Shown here piece by piece: positions 1 to 8,022 of a stretch of 40,553 bases of DNA. This DNA comes from Glycomyces algeriensis (GTDB lineage Bacteria > Actinomycetota > Actinomycetes > Mycobacteriales > Micromonosporaceae). The stretch spans positions 1-40,553 of the forward strand of contig NZ_JAPZVR010000020.1 in the NCBI RefSeq assembly GCF_027622855.1, written 5' to 3'. Position numbers and translations under genes: made by a program. The first letter of the stretch is position 1. Every line of letters begins with the position of its first letter. The notes beneath the pieces are model-generated. The model was given only the letters and a program-made list of their open reading frames with translations. It did no database searches and was not told where the DNA came from.

Positions 1-69
1 GACGAGGACGGCATCATGCACATCGAGATGCGCCGCCCCGCAATGCGAAACCCATCAGGTCCGGAATAA
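1..69 (+). CDS. 3' end of an unidentified gene
   Basis: The first 22 codons of the window read openly on the plus strand and stop at TAA (67-69), giving a tail that ends IEMRRPAMRNPSGPE. Codons near the edge (GAC, GAG, GGC, ATC, CAC) have the high G/C third position typical here, so this is probably the C-terminus of a gene that starts outside the window. The fragment is too short to assign a family. It converges on the xylanase gene. Confidence 0.45.
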   Translation, partial: DEDGIMHIEMRRPAMRNPSGPE

Positions 70-195
70 CGGATATATCCCCCCTTAGGGACCCGGTCTC
101 GGCGAAGCTTGCGAGCCGTAAATTTGCAGGGCACAACTGTATGCGCTGAGTACGACAATTTCTCCGGCGTGTCACTCACTCTTTCGAGTGACAAG

Positions 196-235
196 TCCGG
201 GAGCGGAATCCCGGATCTAACATTCCGCTCCCGGA
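196..235 (-). terminator. Terminator hairpin after the xylanase gene
   Basis: A perfect 14-bp inverted repeat (196-209 with 222-235, loop 210-221) begins 13 bases beyond the xylanase stop codon. There is no clear U-run, which is common for actinobacterial terminators. A second, weaker 7-bp hairpin (171-177 with 186-192) follows it. Lying between converging genes, the pair could act on both strands. Confidence 0.75.
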
Positions 236-248
236 CGCCTCGTCGCCG

Positions 249-1850
249 TTATGCCTCGGGCATCGGCTCGAGCTTGGTCGGGTCGACCACGCCCCAGTAC
301 GCGGCCTTCGCCTGGAGGCGGTCGTCGAAGAACAGCGGCGCCTCGTGCGGGCGCGACACCGGCCAGGACCGCAGCCACGAGACCGCGTCGTACAGGCCCC
401 ACATCGTCACCGACTCGAGGTCGTCGGCGCGCTCGCGCAGCACGTCGAAGAGCTCCTTGTAGTACCAGCCCTGCGCGATCAGCCGCTCGGGCGGCGTCGC
501 GGGGAGGCTCTCGGTCATCTCGTTCGAGACCGAGACGTCGAGCTCGGTGATCGTCTGGAGCACCCGCAGCTCCCGGAACAGGTCGATCGACTCGCCCAGC
601 AGGGCCGGGTCGCGCCGGTAGTCCACGTGCGCCTGGTGCCCGATGCCGTCGACCGGCACCCCCTCGCATTTGAGGTGCTGCACCAGGTTGAACATCGCCT
701 CCCGCTTGTCCGGGAACTCGGTGTTGTAGTCGTTGATGAAGAGCTTCACCTTGCGCGGGAAGGCCTTCCGGGCGATCTTGAACGCCTTCTCGATGTACTT
801 GGGGCCGCCGAAGACCTCGTACCAGCGCGAGTGGCGCAGCCCGTCGGGCTGCTCGGGGTCGACCACCTCGTTCACGACGTCCCACGCCCAGATGCGGGAG
901 CCGTAGTGCGCCGCGATCGCCTTGACGTGGGTCTCCAAGCGCTGCAGCAGCAGTGCCTGGTGCGCGCGGCTCTTCACGAGCGGCTCGCCGTTCTCGTCGA
1001 GGAACCACCAGGCCGGGGTCTGGTTGTGCCACAGCAGCGTGTGGCCCCAGATCTTCATGCCGTTGGCCTCGGCGAAGTCCACGATCTGGTCGGCCTTGCT
1101 GAAGTCGAAGACGCCCTCGGTGGGCTGGATCGATTCAGGCTTCATCTGGTTGCCCGTGGTGACCTGCGCGAAGTGCTTCGCGAGGAGTTCGGCGGGCTTG
1201 CCGACCACCTCGGGGGGCTCGACGGCGCAGCCGAAGACGAAGTCGTCGGCGAGGAAGTCCTTGAGCGGCAGCAAGTCTTGGATCTCCGGTTCTGCGATGC
1301 GGGTGAGCGTGAAGGCGTCGAGGAGGACCGGAGCGAGGCTCGAGGCGGATTCGACGTAGAACTGCAGTCGGTCGGCGGCCTGGCTGATCGAGTACGTGCC
1401 GGAGAACTCGGTCCAGGCGGCGTCGGTGACCGCGGTGTTCCACTTGACGCCCTCGTAGTTCGAGACGCCGCCGACGTCCCGCTGCACCGTGGTGCGCAGG
1501 TCCGCGGCGGCCTCGCCTTCGGGCAGGCGCAGGTAGACCTTGAGCTGGTATCGGACGCCGACTTCGATGTGCGTGGTGATGTCGATGGCGGCGCCGTTCC
1601 AGGTGGCGGTGCGGCCGGTGATGAGGAGCCGCTGCTCGGGGTCGACGGCGACGGTCGCGGCGCCGCGGCCGGCCCAGCCTTCGGTGGTGCCGGACGAGAA
1701 GTCGGTGGAGAGCAGCAGGTCGTCGGCGTGCGCGGGACTCGCGGCGAGGGTGATGAACCCGGCCGGGAGGAGTGCCGCGCCGCCGGCGGCGGCAGCGGCC
1801 GAGAGCACCGTACGGCGGCTCGCGGCAGGCGTGGAGGAGGTGGTCGTCAT
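249..1850 (-). CDS. Secreted endo-1,4-beta-xylanase, GH10 with N-terminal carbohydrate-binding module
   Basis: This 533-residue protein should hydrolyse xylan outside the cell. Residues 1-42 form a Tat-like signal peptide (SRRTVLSA, then an Ala/Leu-rich stretch ending ASPAHA). Residues about 45-185 look like a beta-sandwich carbohydrate-binding module of the CBM4/9/22 type. Residues about 195-530 are the GH10 barrel: GNQMKPE at 233-239, the acid/base Glu328 in WDVVNE, and the nucleophile Glu436 in ITELD. Length and domain order match actinobacterial xylanases. It stands alone, with its own promoter and operator upstream and a terminator downstream. No transporter or regulator for xylo-oligosaccharides lies in the window. 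The family call is secure; fine substrate preference is inferred. Confidence 0.95.
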   Translation of the reverse strand: MTTTSSTPAASRRTVLSAAAAAGGAALLPAGFITLAASPAHADDLLLSTDFSSGTTEGWAGRGAATVAVDPEQRLLITGRTATWNGAAIDITTHIEVGVRYQLKVYLRLPEGEAAADLRTTVQRDVGGVSNYEGVKWNTAVTDAAWTEFSGTYSISQAADRLQFYVESASSLAPVLLDAFTLTRIAEPEIQDLLPLKDFLADDFVFGCAVEPPEVVGKPAELLAKHFAQVTTGNQMKPESIQPTEGVFDFSKADQIVDFAEANGMKIWGHTLLWHNQTPAWWFLDENGEPLVKSRAHQALLLQRLETHVKAIAAHYGSRIWAWDVVNEVVDPEQPDGLRHSRWYEVFGGPKYIEKAFKIARKAFPRKVKLFINDYNTEFPDKREAMFNLVQHLKCEGVPVDGIGHQAHVDYRRDPALLGESIDLFRELRVLQTITELDVSVSNEMTESLPATPPERLIAQGWYYKELFDVLRERADDLESVTMWGLYDAVSWLRSWPVSRPHEAPLFFDDRLQAKAAYWGVVDPTKLEPMPEA

Positions 1851-1973
1851 TGAGGGCGCTCCTTCTGGAGTGAGGGGTCCGGCCGCTCCATCACGGGGTC
1901 GAACAGAGCAGCGGACTTGTGAGCGCGGCGAAGCCGTGCTTACCGGTCCGCAGCGGCCGGAGGCTGCTTTGAA

Positions 1974-1996
1974 TTCCGAAACTCTCGGAAACTTTC
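1974..1996 (-). promoter_or_regulatory. Probable xylanase operator
   Basis: Two overlapping palindromes: TTCCGA-N5-TCGGAA (1974-1990) and GAAACTTTC (1988-1996). The second equals the core of the GAAA-N-TTTC operator type recognised by LacI-family xylan regulators in streptomycetes. It lies just downstream of the predicted transcription start, where a bound repressor would block elongation. Confidence 0.55.
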
Positions 1997-2011
1997 ATTC
2001 AAAGTATTGAT

Positions 2012-2041
2012 ATGTTACGATCCTCTCGTCGGGGCTGTCAA
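2012..2041 (-). promoter_or_regulatory. Promoter of the xylanase gene
   Basis: On the minus strand a perfect -35 hexamer TTGACA (2036-2041) is followed by 18 bases and TAACAT (2012-2017). This predicts a start near 2005 and a 5' untranslated leader of about 155 bases ahead of the start codon at 1850. That leader contains the operator and otherwise shows nothing recognisable. Confidence 0.65.
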
Positions 2042-2096
2042 GGCGCCGACCCACCACTGTGGCGGAGATGTGAGGGGCTCTGCCGCAATGAAGAAA

Positions 2097-2122
2097 GGGG
2101 ACCGGCCGCAAGGCCGGTCCCC
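2097..2122 (-). terminator. Terminator of bfr
   Basis: A perfect 11-bp G/C-rich stem (2097-2107 with 2112-2122) closes a 4-base loop. In the minus direction it is followed by a T-rich tail (TTTCTTC). It begins 18 bases past the bfr stop codon. Confidence 0.85.
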
Positions 2123-2140
2123 TCATCACTGTAGTGCTCC

Positions 2141-2623
2141 CTAAGCGCCTTCAGGCTGCTCGATGAGCGTCTGGATGTACAGCGACTCGCCGATCTTCTC
2201 GATGATCTCGAGCTGCGTGTCCAGGTAGTCGATGTGGTGCTCCTCGTCCTCGAGGATGCCCTTGAAGAGGTCCCGCGAGACGTAGTCCTTGACCGACTCC
2301 ATGTGCTCGATGCCGCGCTTGAGGCGGTCGATCGCCTCCACCTCGATGAGGCGGTCGCACTCGAAGATCTCCTTGACCGACTGGCCGATGCGCAGCGGGA
2401 AGAGCCGCTGGTAGTTCGGCATGCCGTCGAGGAAGAGAATCCGGTCGGTCAGGACCTCGGCGTGGCGCATCTCGTCGATCGACTCGGACTTGGTGTACTT
2501 CGCGAGCTTGGTGTAGCCCCAGTTCTCCTGCATCTTCGCGTGCAGGAAGTACTGGTTGATCGCGGTCAGCTCCGCCGTCAGCTGCTCGTTGAGGAATTCG
2601 ATGACCTGCTTGTCGCCCTGCAT
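2141..2623 (-). CDS. bfr: Bacterioferritin
   Basis: Bacterioferritin is a 24-subunit cage that oxidises Fe2+ and stores it as a ferric mineral. With the start at 2623 the protein has 160 residues, and every key residue falls at the canonical number: ferroxidase ligands Glu18, Glu51, His54, Glu94, Glu127 and His130, and the haem ligand Met52. The start is chosen over a longer frame (from 2650) because of this numbering and because AAGGA lies about ten bases upstream. The gene lies downstream of bfd on the same strand, and its own promoter region carries tandem iron boxes. Assignment is near certain. Confidence 0.97.
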   Translation of the reverse strand: MQGDKQVIEFLNEQLTAELTAINQYFLHAKMQENWGYTKLAKYTKSESIDEMRHAEVLTDRILFLDGMPNYQRLFPLRIGQSVKEIFECDRLIEVEAIDRLKRGIEHMESVKDYVSRDLFKGILEDEEHHIDYLDTQLEIIEKIGESLYIQTLIEQPEGA

Positions 2624-2713
2624 TGCAATCCGTCCTTCGCGGTCCGCCAAGTGCCGGCTCCGTGTCCGACGGTCTCAGACTAGGACCAGGTGGGGGCCCA
2701 TTTCCAGCCAGGA

Positions 2714-2757
2714 ATGCCTAAAATAGGACAACCTATCCTAACGGAGGACAACCTAAA
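2714..2757 (-). promoter_or_regulatory. Tandem IdeR/DtxR iron boxes upstream of bfr
   Basis: The element AGGACAACCTA occurs twice (2725-2735 and 2745-2755) exactly 20 bp apart, with flanking CCTAA and CCTATCCTAA segments. Read on the minus strand each unit resembles the 19-bp IdeR/DtxR consensus TTAGGTTAGGCTAACCTAA. The boxes lie about 90-135 bases upstream of the bfr start, a position suited to activation. IdeR activates bacterioferritin genes in mycobacteria through such upstream tandem boxes. Confidence 0.7.
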
Positions 2758-2814
2758 GCGTCCGTCATTTCCGTAGAATCCGGCGATTCAGGCCGGGCTT
2801 TTCTGGAGCCGCGC

Positions 2815-3000
2815 TCAGGCCGCGGCGGGCACCGAGGACGTGAAATAGCTCTCGATCATGTCGACCAGGCGTTCATGGCAGGTGCCGCAGCTCGTGCCGG
2901 CGTCGCAGGCCTCGCCGATGGCCTCTTCGGTGTGCGCGCCCGCGGTGATGCAGTCACGGACTTCGTTCTCGTGGACTGCATGGCAGATGCAGGCGTACAT
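2815..3000 (-). CDS. bfd: Bacterioferritin-associated ferredoxin
   Basis: A 61-residue [2Fe-2S] protein that passes electrons to bacterioferritin to release stored iron. The start at 3000 (MYACICHAV) is preferred to the longer frame from 3042 because GGAGG lies at the right distance and because the Cys pattern then begins at Cys4-X-Cys6 and ends at Cys38-X2-Cys41, as in the family. About 190 bases separate it from bfr, and both genes have their own iron boxes, so they are probably separate transcripts that can also be read through. Confidence 0.93.
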   Translation of the reverse strand: MYACICHAVHENEVRDCITAGAHTEEAIGEACDAGTSCGTCHERLVDMIESYFTSSVPAAA

Positions 3001-3034
3001 GCACCGACCTCCGGGCAGGTAAGGCTTGACTAAT

Positions 3035-3053
3035 GAAGGCATGCCTAACCTAC
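3035..3053 (-). promoter_or_regulatory. IdeR/DtxR iron box upstream of bfd
   Basis: The segment GCATGCCTAACCTAC matches one half of the IdeR/DtxR consensus closely (CTAACCTA) and the other half weakly. It lies 35-53 bases upstream of the bfd start, over the likely core promoter, where an iron-loaded repressor would block transcription. Confidence 0.6.
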
Positions 3054-3123
3054 CCTGCGCTTCCGACGATCGGCAACCCCCGACCGGTGGATCACCCGCA
3101 CCCGAACGGGCGACCCGCCGCGG

Positions 3124-4134
3124 TCAGCGGACGAGGGTGCCGAGGACCTTCACGGCGTGCTCGATGCCGGCGTCGTCCACGTCGAGGTGGGTGACCATCC
3201 GGCCCCAGTCGGGCCCGAGCACGGAGACCAGCACGCCCTGCTCGGCCGCGGCGCGCGCGACCTGGGCGATGTCGCGGACGCGCAGCAGCACGATGTTGGT
3301 CTCGACCTGCGCGGCCTCGCAGACCCCGAAGGGCTCGAGCGAGCGCGCGAGGTGCCGCGCCCGGACGTGGTCGTCCGCGAGGCGCTCGATGTTGTTGGCG
3401 AGCGCGTACCGGCCGGCCGCGGCGAGGAACCCGGCCTGGCGCATGCCGCCGCCCAGGCGCTTGCGGATGACGCGGGCGCGTTCGATGCGTTCGGCGTCGG
3501 CGATGAGGAGCGAGCCGACGGGGGCGCCGAGGCCCTTGGAGAGGCAGACCGAGACGGTGTCGAAGAGGGCGCCGTACTCGCTGAGCGGGACACCGCTGGC
3601 GGCGTGGGCGTTCCAGATGCGGGCGCCGTCCAAGTGCAGGCCCAGGTCGTGGGCGTCCGCGAGGGCCCGGAGGGCGCGCAGTTCCTCGATGGGCTGGACG
3701 GTGCCGCCGCCCATGTTGTGGGTGTTCTCGACGGCGATCGCGCGCGTGGTGGTCGAGTAGGGGTGCGGGCGGTTGATCATCGGCTCGACGAGCGCGGTGT
3801 CGAGGCGGCCGTTCGCGGAGGTCCAGGTGCGCGAGCTGATGCCGCCGAGCGCGGCGGCGGCGCCCATCTCGAAGTTGACGACATGGGCCTTGACGTCGCA
3901 GAGGAGTTCGTCGCCGGGCCGGACCAGGAGCTGCAGGCCGATCTGGTTGGCCATGGAGCCGGTCGGGGTGAAGACCGCGGCCTCCTTGCCGAAGAGCGCG
4001 GCGGCCTCGGCCTCGAGGGCGTTGACGGACGGGTCCTCGCCGTACACGTCGTCGCCGACGTCGGCGCTGGTCATGGCCTCGAGCATGGCCGCGGTCGGCC
4101 GGGTCACGGTGTCGGAGCGGAGATCGACGATCAT
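3124..4134 (-). CDS. ltaE: Low-specificity L-threonine aldolase
   Basis: A PLP enzyme of fold type I that cleaves L-threonine or L-allo-threonine to glycine and acetaldehyde. The 336-residue length is typical. Seen in the sequence: the N-terminal DLRSDTVTRPT signature, the Asp169 that pairs with the PLP ring nitrogen in HLDGAR, and the Schiff-base Lys200 in CLSKGLGAPVGS. The stop is near the bfd promoter region; the start is only about 35 bases from the stop of the TetR gene, so the two may be cotranscribed. Confidence 0.93.
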   Translation of the reverse strand: MIVDLRSDTVTRPTAAMLEAMTSADVGDDVYGEDPSVNALEAEAAALFGKEAAVFTPTGSMANQIGLQLLVRPGDELLCDVKAHVVNFEMGAAAALGGISSRTWTSANGRLDTALVEPMINRPHPYSTTTRAIAVENTHNMGGGTVQPIEELRALRALADAHDLGLHLDGARIWNAHAASGVPLSEYGALFDTVSVCLSKGLGAPVGSLLIADAERIERARVIRKRLGGGMRQAGFLAAAGRYALANNIERLADDHVRARHLARSLEPFGVCEAAQVETNIVLLRVRDIAQVARAAAEQGVLVSVLGPDWGRMVTHLDVDDAGIEHAVKVLGTLVR

Positions 4135-4170
4135 GGGCCGACCCTACTGCGGCCAGTGTTCGGGACGCGG

Positions 4171-4725
4171 TCAGGCGGGTTCGGTGGACATCCCGTCGAG
4201 CACGAGGTCGAGCAGGAGGCCTTGGGCGCGTTCGGGTTCCCAGTCGTGGTGGCGTCGCAGGTGCACGTACGGCCAGCAGACGGTGTTGAAGACCAGGTCG
4301 CCCGCCTCCTCGGCGTCGGCCTGCGGCGCGAGCGAGCCGTCGGCGGCCCCGTCGAGGAGGAGCCGCACGAGCGGGGCGACGACGTCCTCGAGAGGCTCTT
4401 CGAACAGGCCGGTCTCATGAAAGGCCGTGTCGAACGCCGACAGCAGCGCGAGATGGCGATCGAAGACCCCGCACATCGCCTCGAGCGCCTGCCGGAGCCG
4501 CACGCGGCCGGTCCCCGTGGCGGTGAGCACGGGCCAGAGTGAGTCCCGGTAGTCGAGGAGGAGGCGCCGGATGAGCTCCCGCCGCAGCTCTTCCTTGCCG
4601 CCGACCTGGCGCCAGAGGGTCGCGCGGGAGACGCCGGCGCGGTCGGCCACGTCGCCCATGGTGAGCCGGTCCCAGCCGGTCGACCCGAGCACGTCGGTGG
4701 CGGCGGCCAGCAGCTTCTCGTCCAT
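4171..4725 (-). CDS. TetR/AcrR-family transcriptional regulator
   Basis: A 184-residue repressor-type protein. The N-terminal helix-turn-helix is clear (LTMGDVADRAGVSRATLWRQ, about residues 22-41, followed by GGKEEL); the rest is a helical ligand-binding domain. The start at 4725 is chosen over 4770 because AAGGA stands six bases before it and the HTH then lies at the usual position. It is divergent from an MFS exporter with an 83-bp gap that holds a palindrome in the exporter's promoter. The usual inference is that it represses that exporter until it binds the exported compound. Confidence 0.9.
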   Translation of the reverse strand: MDEKLLAAATDVLGSTGWDRLTMGDVADRAGVSRATLWRQVGGKEELRRELIRRLLLDYRDSLWPVLTATGTGRVRLRQALEAMCGVFDRHLALLSAFDTAFHETGLFEEPLEDVVAPLVRLLLDGAADGSLAPQADAEEAGDLVFNTVCWPYVHLRRHHDWEPERAQGLLLDLVLDGMSTEPA

Positions 4726-4774
4726 CGTGGTCCTTCCGTGTGCGTCGCGCGCCATCATCCCATGAAACACCGTG

Positions 4775-4802
4775 TTGCACCGATTGGAACGGTCGGTATC
4801 AT
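4775..4802 (+). promoter_or_regulatory. Promoter of the MFS gene with a probable TetR operator
   Basis: TTGCAC (4775-4780), 16 bases, then TATCAT (4797-4802). The ATG follows only six bases after the -10 box, and there is no Shine-Dalgarno, so the transcript should be leaderless. An imperfect palindrome ACCGATTGGAACGGT (4779-4793) fills the spacer, where a bound regulator would exclude RNA polymerase. Confidence 0.65.
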
Positions 4803-4808
4803 CAGCGC

Positions 4809-6071
4809 ATGTCCCTTCGGAACCACCTCGTCGACACCACCCCCCTGCGGATCAGCCGCGACTTCCGCTGGCTCTACATCGGCCGCACCGGCCTCCTGGT
4901 CGGCGCCATGCTCACCGAGACCGCCCTGATCTGGCAGATCTACCAGCTCAGCGGCTCGAACCTGGCCGTCGGCGCGGCCGCCGCATCGGGCGGCATCGGC
5001 ATCGTCGCCGGACTCCTCGTCGGCGGCGTCCTCGCCGACCGCTTCGACCGGCGCCGCATCCTCGTCACCGTGCGCGTCCCGGGACTCCTCGTCGCGCTGG
5101 CGCTCTTGGTGAACGCCCTCCAGGACGAGCCGCTGCTGTGGTTTCTGTTCGCGGCCGTCATCGCCGACACGTTCCTCGCCGGCCTCAGCATCCCCGCCTC
5201 CTTCGCGGCCGTGCCCTCTCTCGTCGGCCAGGAGAACGTCGCCAGCGCCTCGGCCCTGAACGGCCTCACGGGCCAGCTCGCCGGCATCGCCGGGCCGGCC
5301 CTCGCGGGCGTGGTGATCGCGGCTGGCGGCACCGAGTGGTGCTACGGCCTCAACGTGGTCGGGTTCGTGGTCTTCGCGGTGGCGATGACCTTCGTCGGGC
5401 CGATGCCGCCGGACCACGGCGGCGAAGACGAGGAGGCGTCGAGCTCGTACTCGCTCAAGGACGCGTTCGCGTTCGTGCGGCGCAACAAGATCGTGGCCGG
5501 GGTGCTGCTCATCGACATCATGCCGATGCTGTTCGCGTATCCGAAGGGCCTGTTCCCGGCGCTGGCGACCGAGCAGTTCCACGGCGGGGCGGTGGCGTTC
5601 GGGCTGCTCTCGGCGGCCGCCGGCGTCGGCGCGTTCCTCGCCGCCGCGTTCAGCGGGAAGGTCACCAAGGCCGCCAGGCCCGGTTTCGTCGTCATCATCG
5701 CGGCGAGCATGTGGGGCGCGGCCATGGTGGGTCTGGCGCTGTCGCCCTGGCTCGCACTGGGGCTCGTGTTCCTGGCGATCTCCGGGGCGAGCGACCTCGT
5801 CTCCGAGGTGCTGCGCACGGGGTTGCTGCAGAACCACACGCCGGACCGGCTGCGCGGACGCGTCACCAGCCTGTGGCTGGCCCAGGCGACGGTGTCGCCG
5901 GCGCTCGGCAACCTGCAGGCCGGGGCGCTCGCGGGGCCGCTGGGACTCGGCGGCGCGATCCTGGCGGGCGGCGTCGCGTGCGTCGCCGGCGTGGCGGTCG
6001 TGGGCTGGAAGCTCCCGGCGTTCCGGCGGGCGAGCATGCTGCCCTTGGCGACGCTTGCGAGCCGTAACTGA
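4809..6071 (+). CDS. MFS exporter (enterobactin-exporter-like MFS_3 type)
   Basis: A 420-residue integral membrane protein with about 12 hydrophobic helices. It carries motif A between helices 2 and 3 (GGVLADRFDRRR) and a charged central loop at about residues 200-225 (PPDHGGEDEEA). The pattern fits proton-driven small-molecule exporters of the MFS_3/EntS group. The start at 4809 rather than 4740 is set by the promoter: TATCAT ends six bases before this ATG. The divergent TetR gene suggests export of a toxic or signalling compound; the substrate is not predictable. Confidence 0.9.
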   Translation: MSLRNHLVDTTPLRISRDFRWLYIGRTGLLVGAMLTETALIWQIYQLSGSNLAVGAAAASGGIGIVAGLLVGGVLADRFDRRRILVTVRVPGLLVALALLVNALQDEPLLWFLFAAVIADTFLAGLSIPASFAAVPSLVGQENVASASALNGLTGQLAGIAGPALAGVVIAAGGTEWCYGLNVVGFVVFAVAMTFVGPMPPDHGGEDEEASSSYSLKDAFAFVRRNKIVAGVLLIDIMPMLFAYPKGLFPALATEQFHGGAVAFGLLSAAAGVGAFLAAAFSGKVTKAARPGFVVIIAASMWGAAMVGLALSPWLALGLVFLAISGASDLVSEVLRTGLLQNHTPDRLRGRVTSLWLAQATVSPALGNLQAGALAGPLGLGGAILAGGVACVAGVAVVGWKLPAFRRASMLPLATLASRN

Positions 6072-6088
6072 GTTGAGCCCCGCAGCCG

Positions 6089-6113
6089 GAGGCCGCGGCG
6101 GTCTAGCGGCCTC
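6089..6113. terminator. Shared terminator between convergent genes
   Basis: An 8-bp stem (6089-6096 with 6106-6113, loop of nine) fills the 42-bp gap between the MFS gene and the converging gene that ends at 6114. It can serve both strands. Confidence 0.55.
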
Positions 6114-7124
6114 TTAGTACGGGTTGTCGCCGTTGCCGATGCCGAGCACCGGCAGGTACATCCGCTCGCCGTCGGCGGTGAAGCCGTCGTAGACGATGTC
6201 GAACAGGTCCTGGATGCCGAAGGCGCGCAGGGCGTCCACCATCATGTGCGCGGCCTGGTTGGTGGCGGTGCGGTCGGTGGAGTTGAAGCTGCGCGACCAG
6301 TTCGGCTGGGTGCCGCTGGGGGCGCGGAAGCCCATGCTCGGCAGGTTCGAGAGGCCGGAGCGCCAGGAGCCGCTCACGGCGGCGCTGGCCTCGACGCGCA
6401 GGCCTCCGTCGACGAACGCGGCGACGTACCGCGCCGACCAGTCGCCGGTGCGCAGGAGCACGGTGCCGGCGGTGTCGACCACGGGCACGTCGGCGGCCAT
6501 GTCGGCCAGCAGGGACGAGAGCCGCTCGGTGAACTCGCCCATGTCCTGGCAGGCGGGCTCGGGCGGGCGCTGGCCGGTGCGGGCGTAGGCGGCCCAGCCG
6601 GAGACGTCGCCCTTGCCGACGGCGTGCGCCTCCAGCTGCTCGAAGAGCTCGGGCGAGAGGAGGCGGAGGGTGACGCCGCCGTGGAAGCGGCGCAGGTGCA
6701 GTTCGAAGATGAGGCCGTCGCGGTACCAGCGGATCCAGGGGCCGCCGTCGCCGCCGCGGATCTCGGGGGCGCCGAGTTCGCTCATCATGGTGCGCAGCAC
6801 TTCGCGGAAGATGAGGGTGCGGTGCTGCTCGCCCTGGCGGCCGCGTTCGGCGGAGCGCAGGACCATGACCTCGATGGAGTAGAAGTCGGCGCGTCCGGCG
6901 ACCGGGGTCTGGGGCGGGACGGAGTCGGCGATGGCGTTGCCGGTGTCGTAGCCGGTCTCCGCGCGCCACATGCCGATGTCGACCTCGGCGGAGCGCACCT
7001 GCCAGCCGAGGTCGGTCATGGCACGCTGCAGGTCCGCCTTGTTCCAGCGCCCGAAGTCGGTCTTTCTGGCCCGGCGGAGCAGGTCTACAAGCTGCGCTTC
7101 ACTGATCCGGTGTGTGCCGAGCAT
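6114..7124 (-). CDS. Protein of unknown function
   Basis: A 336-residue soluble protein with no signal peptide or membrane helix. I do not recognise a family with confidence. The N-terminal 60 residues form a small helical unit (SEAQLVDLLRRARKTDF, then a segment ending MTDLGWQV). Residues 60-175 are a mixed alpha/beta region with WIRWYRDGLIFELHLRRF. The last 100 residues contain ADVPVVDTAGTVLLRTGDW and a Ser/Asn-rich stretch (NWSRSFNSTDRTATNQ). Codon use is native. The start at 7124 lacks a clear Shine-Dalgarno. It may be a chaperone-like or DUF6301-like protein of actinobacteria, but that is a guess from general look only. Confidence 0.75.
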   Translation of the reverse strand: MLGTHRISEAQLVDLLRRARKTDFGRWNKADLQRAMTDLGWQVRSAEVDIGMWRAETGYDTGNAIADSVPPQTPVAGRADFYSIEVMVLRSAERGRQGEQHRTLIFREVLRTMMSELGAPEIRGGDGGPWIRWYRDGLIFELHLRRFHGGVTLRLLSPELFEQLEAHAVGKGDVSGWAAYARTGQRPPEPACQDMGEFTERLSSLLADMAADVPVVDTAGTVLLRTGDWSARYVAAFVDGGLRVEASAAVSGSWRSGLSNLPSMGFRAPSGTQPNWSRSFNSTDRTATNQAAHMMVDALRAFGIQDLFDIVYDGFTADGERMYLPVLGIGNGDNPY

Positions 7125-7235
7125 CCGTTACCGTGCCAATCCGTCCGTAGGTGGGGCTGCGGGCGAAGCCCGGCGTGCCACTGCGGTTAGGGTAGCCTTG
7201 CCTGCGGTAGCGGGTCGAGAGGTGAGGGTTGGCAG

Positions 7236-7919
7236 TTGTCCGATACTGTGCGGCAAGACACGCTTGTCAGCCTACTAGGCGGCAGGCGCGGAGCCTTCGA
7301 CGCCACCGCTCCGGTGGTGGTGTTCATCCTCACTTGGATGGTCTCCGGTAACTCGATCGCTTGGGCCGCAGGGGCTTCGCTCCTTTCGGCAGGAGTCATC
7401 GCATTCGTCCGGTTCAAGCAGCGCCAGAAGCCGCGGGCGGTGGTCCTCGGCCTCTTGAGCGTCGCGGTCGCATGCCTGATCGTCCTCTACACCGGACGCG
7501 CGCAGGACATCCTCCTCCCCCGCATCGTCTCCAACGCCGCCAGCGCCCTCGTCTGGGCGGGCTTCATCGTCTTCCGCCGCCCGCTCCTCGGCCTCATCGT
7601 CGGCGGCCTCCTGGGCCAGAAGACCCGCTGGCGCCGCGACCCGCACCTCCTCCGCGCCTACAGCGCGGCGTCCTGGGTGTGGGTGGCGATGTACGCGCTC
7701 CGCGTGGCGATCCTGACCCCGTTCTGGAACAGCGACGAGGAGCGCCTCGCCGTCGTCGCCGGCGGCGTCGCCCAGGTCGCGCTCTCCTGGCCCCTCCTCG
7801 TCCTCTGCCTCATCGCGAGCGGCTGGGTCATCCGCGCGGTCCTCCCCGACGACCACCCGGGCATCCGCCACCCCCTGGATCCGGCCGAGTCCCCCGCCCC
7901 GGAGAAGACCGCACCGTAA
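7236..7919 (+). CDS. DUF3159 family membrane protein
   Basis: A 227-residue protein with five to six hydrophobic helices. It has the family's landmark stretches: LLGGRRGAFDATAPVVVF at the N-terminus, the central SNAASALVWAGFIVFRRPLLG, and GQKTRWRRDPHLLRAYSAASW. Function is unknown; the family is conserved in actinobacteria. The start is a TTG at 7236, upstream of the LLGGRRG motif, with GAGAGG and GAGGG within about 20 bases upstream; no ATG is available. The C-terminal 30 residues are Pro-rich and probably cytoplasmic. Confidence 0.85.
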   Translation: MSDTVRQDTLVSLLGGRRGAFDATAPVVVFILTWMVSGNSIAWAAGASLLSAGVIAFVRFKQRQKPRAVVLGLLSVAVACLIVLYTGRAQDILLPRIVSNAASALVWAGFIVFRRPLLGLIVGGLLGQKTRWRRDPHLLRAYSAASWVWVAMYALRVAILTPFWNSDEERLAVVAGGVAQVALSWPLLVLCLIASGWVIRAVLPDDHPGIRHPLDPAESPAPEKTAP

Positions 7920-8022
7920 CGCGATCCCCTTCCGCCCCAAGCGAAACGAATTCCGGTCGGTTTTCCGACAGTGCGCGTTTCGCTGACCCGATCTCCTTGT
8001 GTGCAGCCATACACTCAACAAC

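Noticed and set aside
109..6068. A shared 15-mer GCTTGCGAGCCGTAA near 109 and 6054
   Set aside because: One exact 15-base match in 40 kb is close to chance expectation, and the flanks do not extend the similarity.
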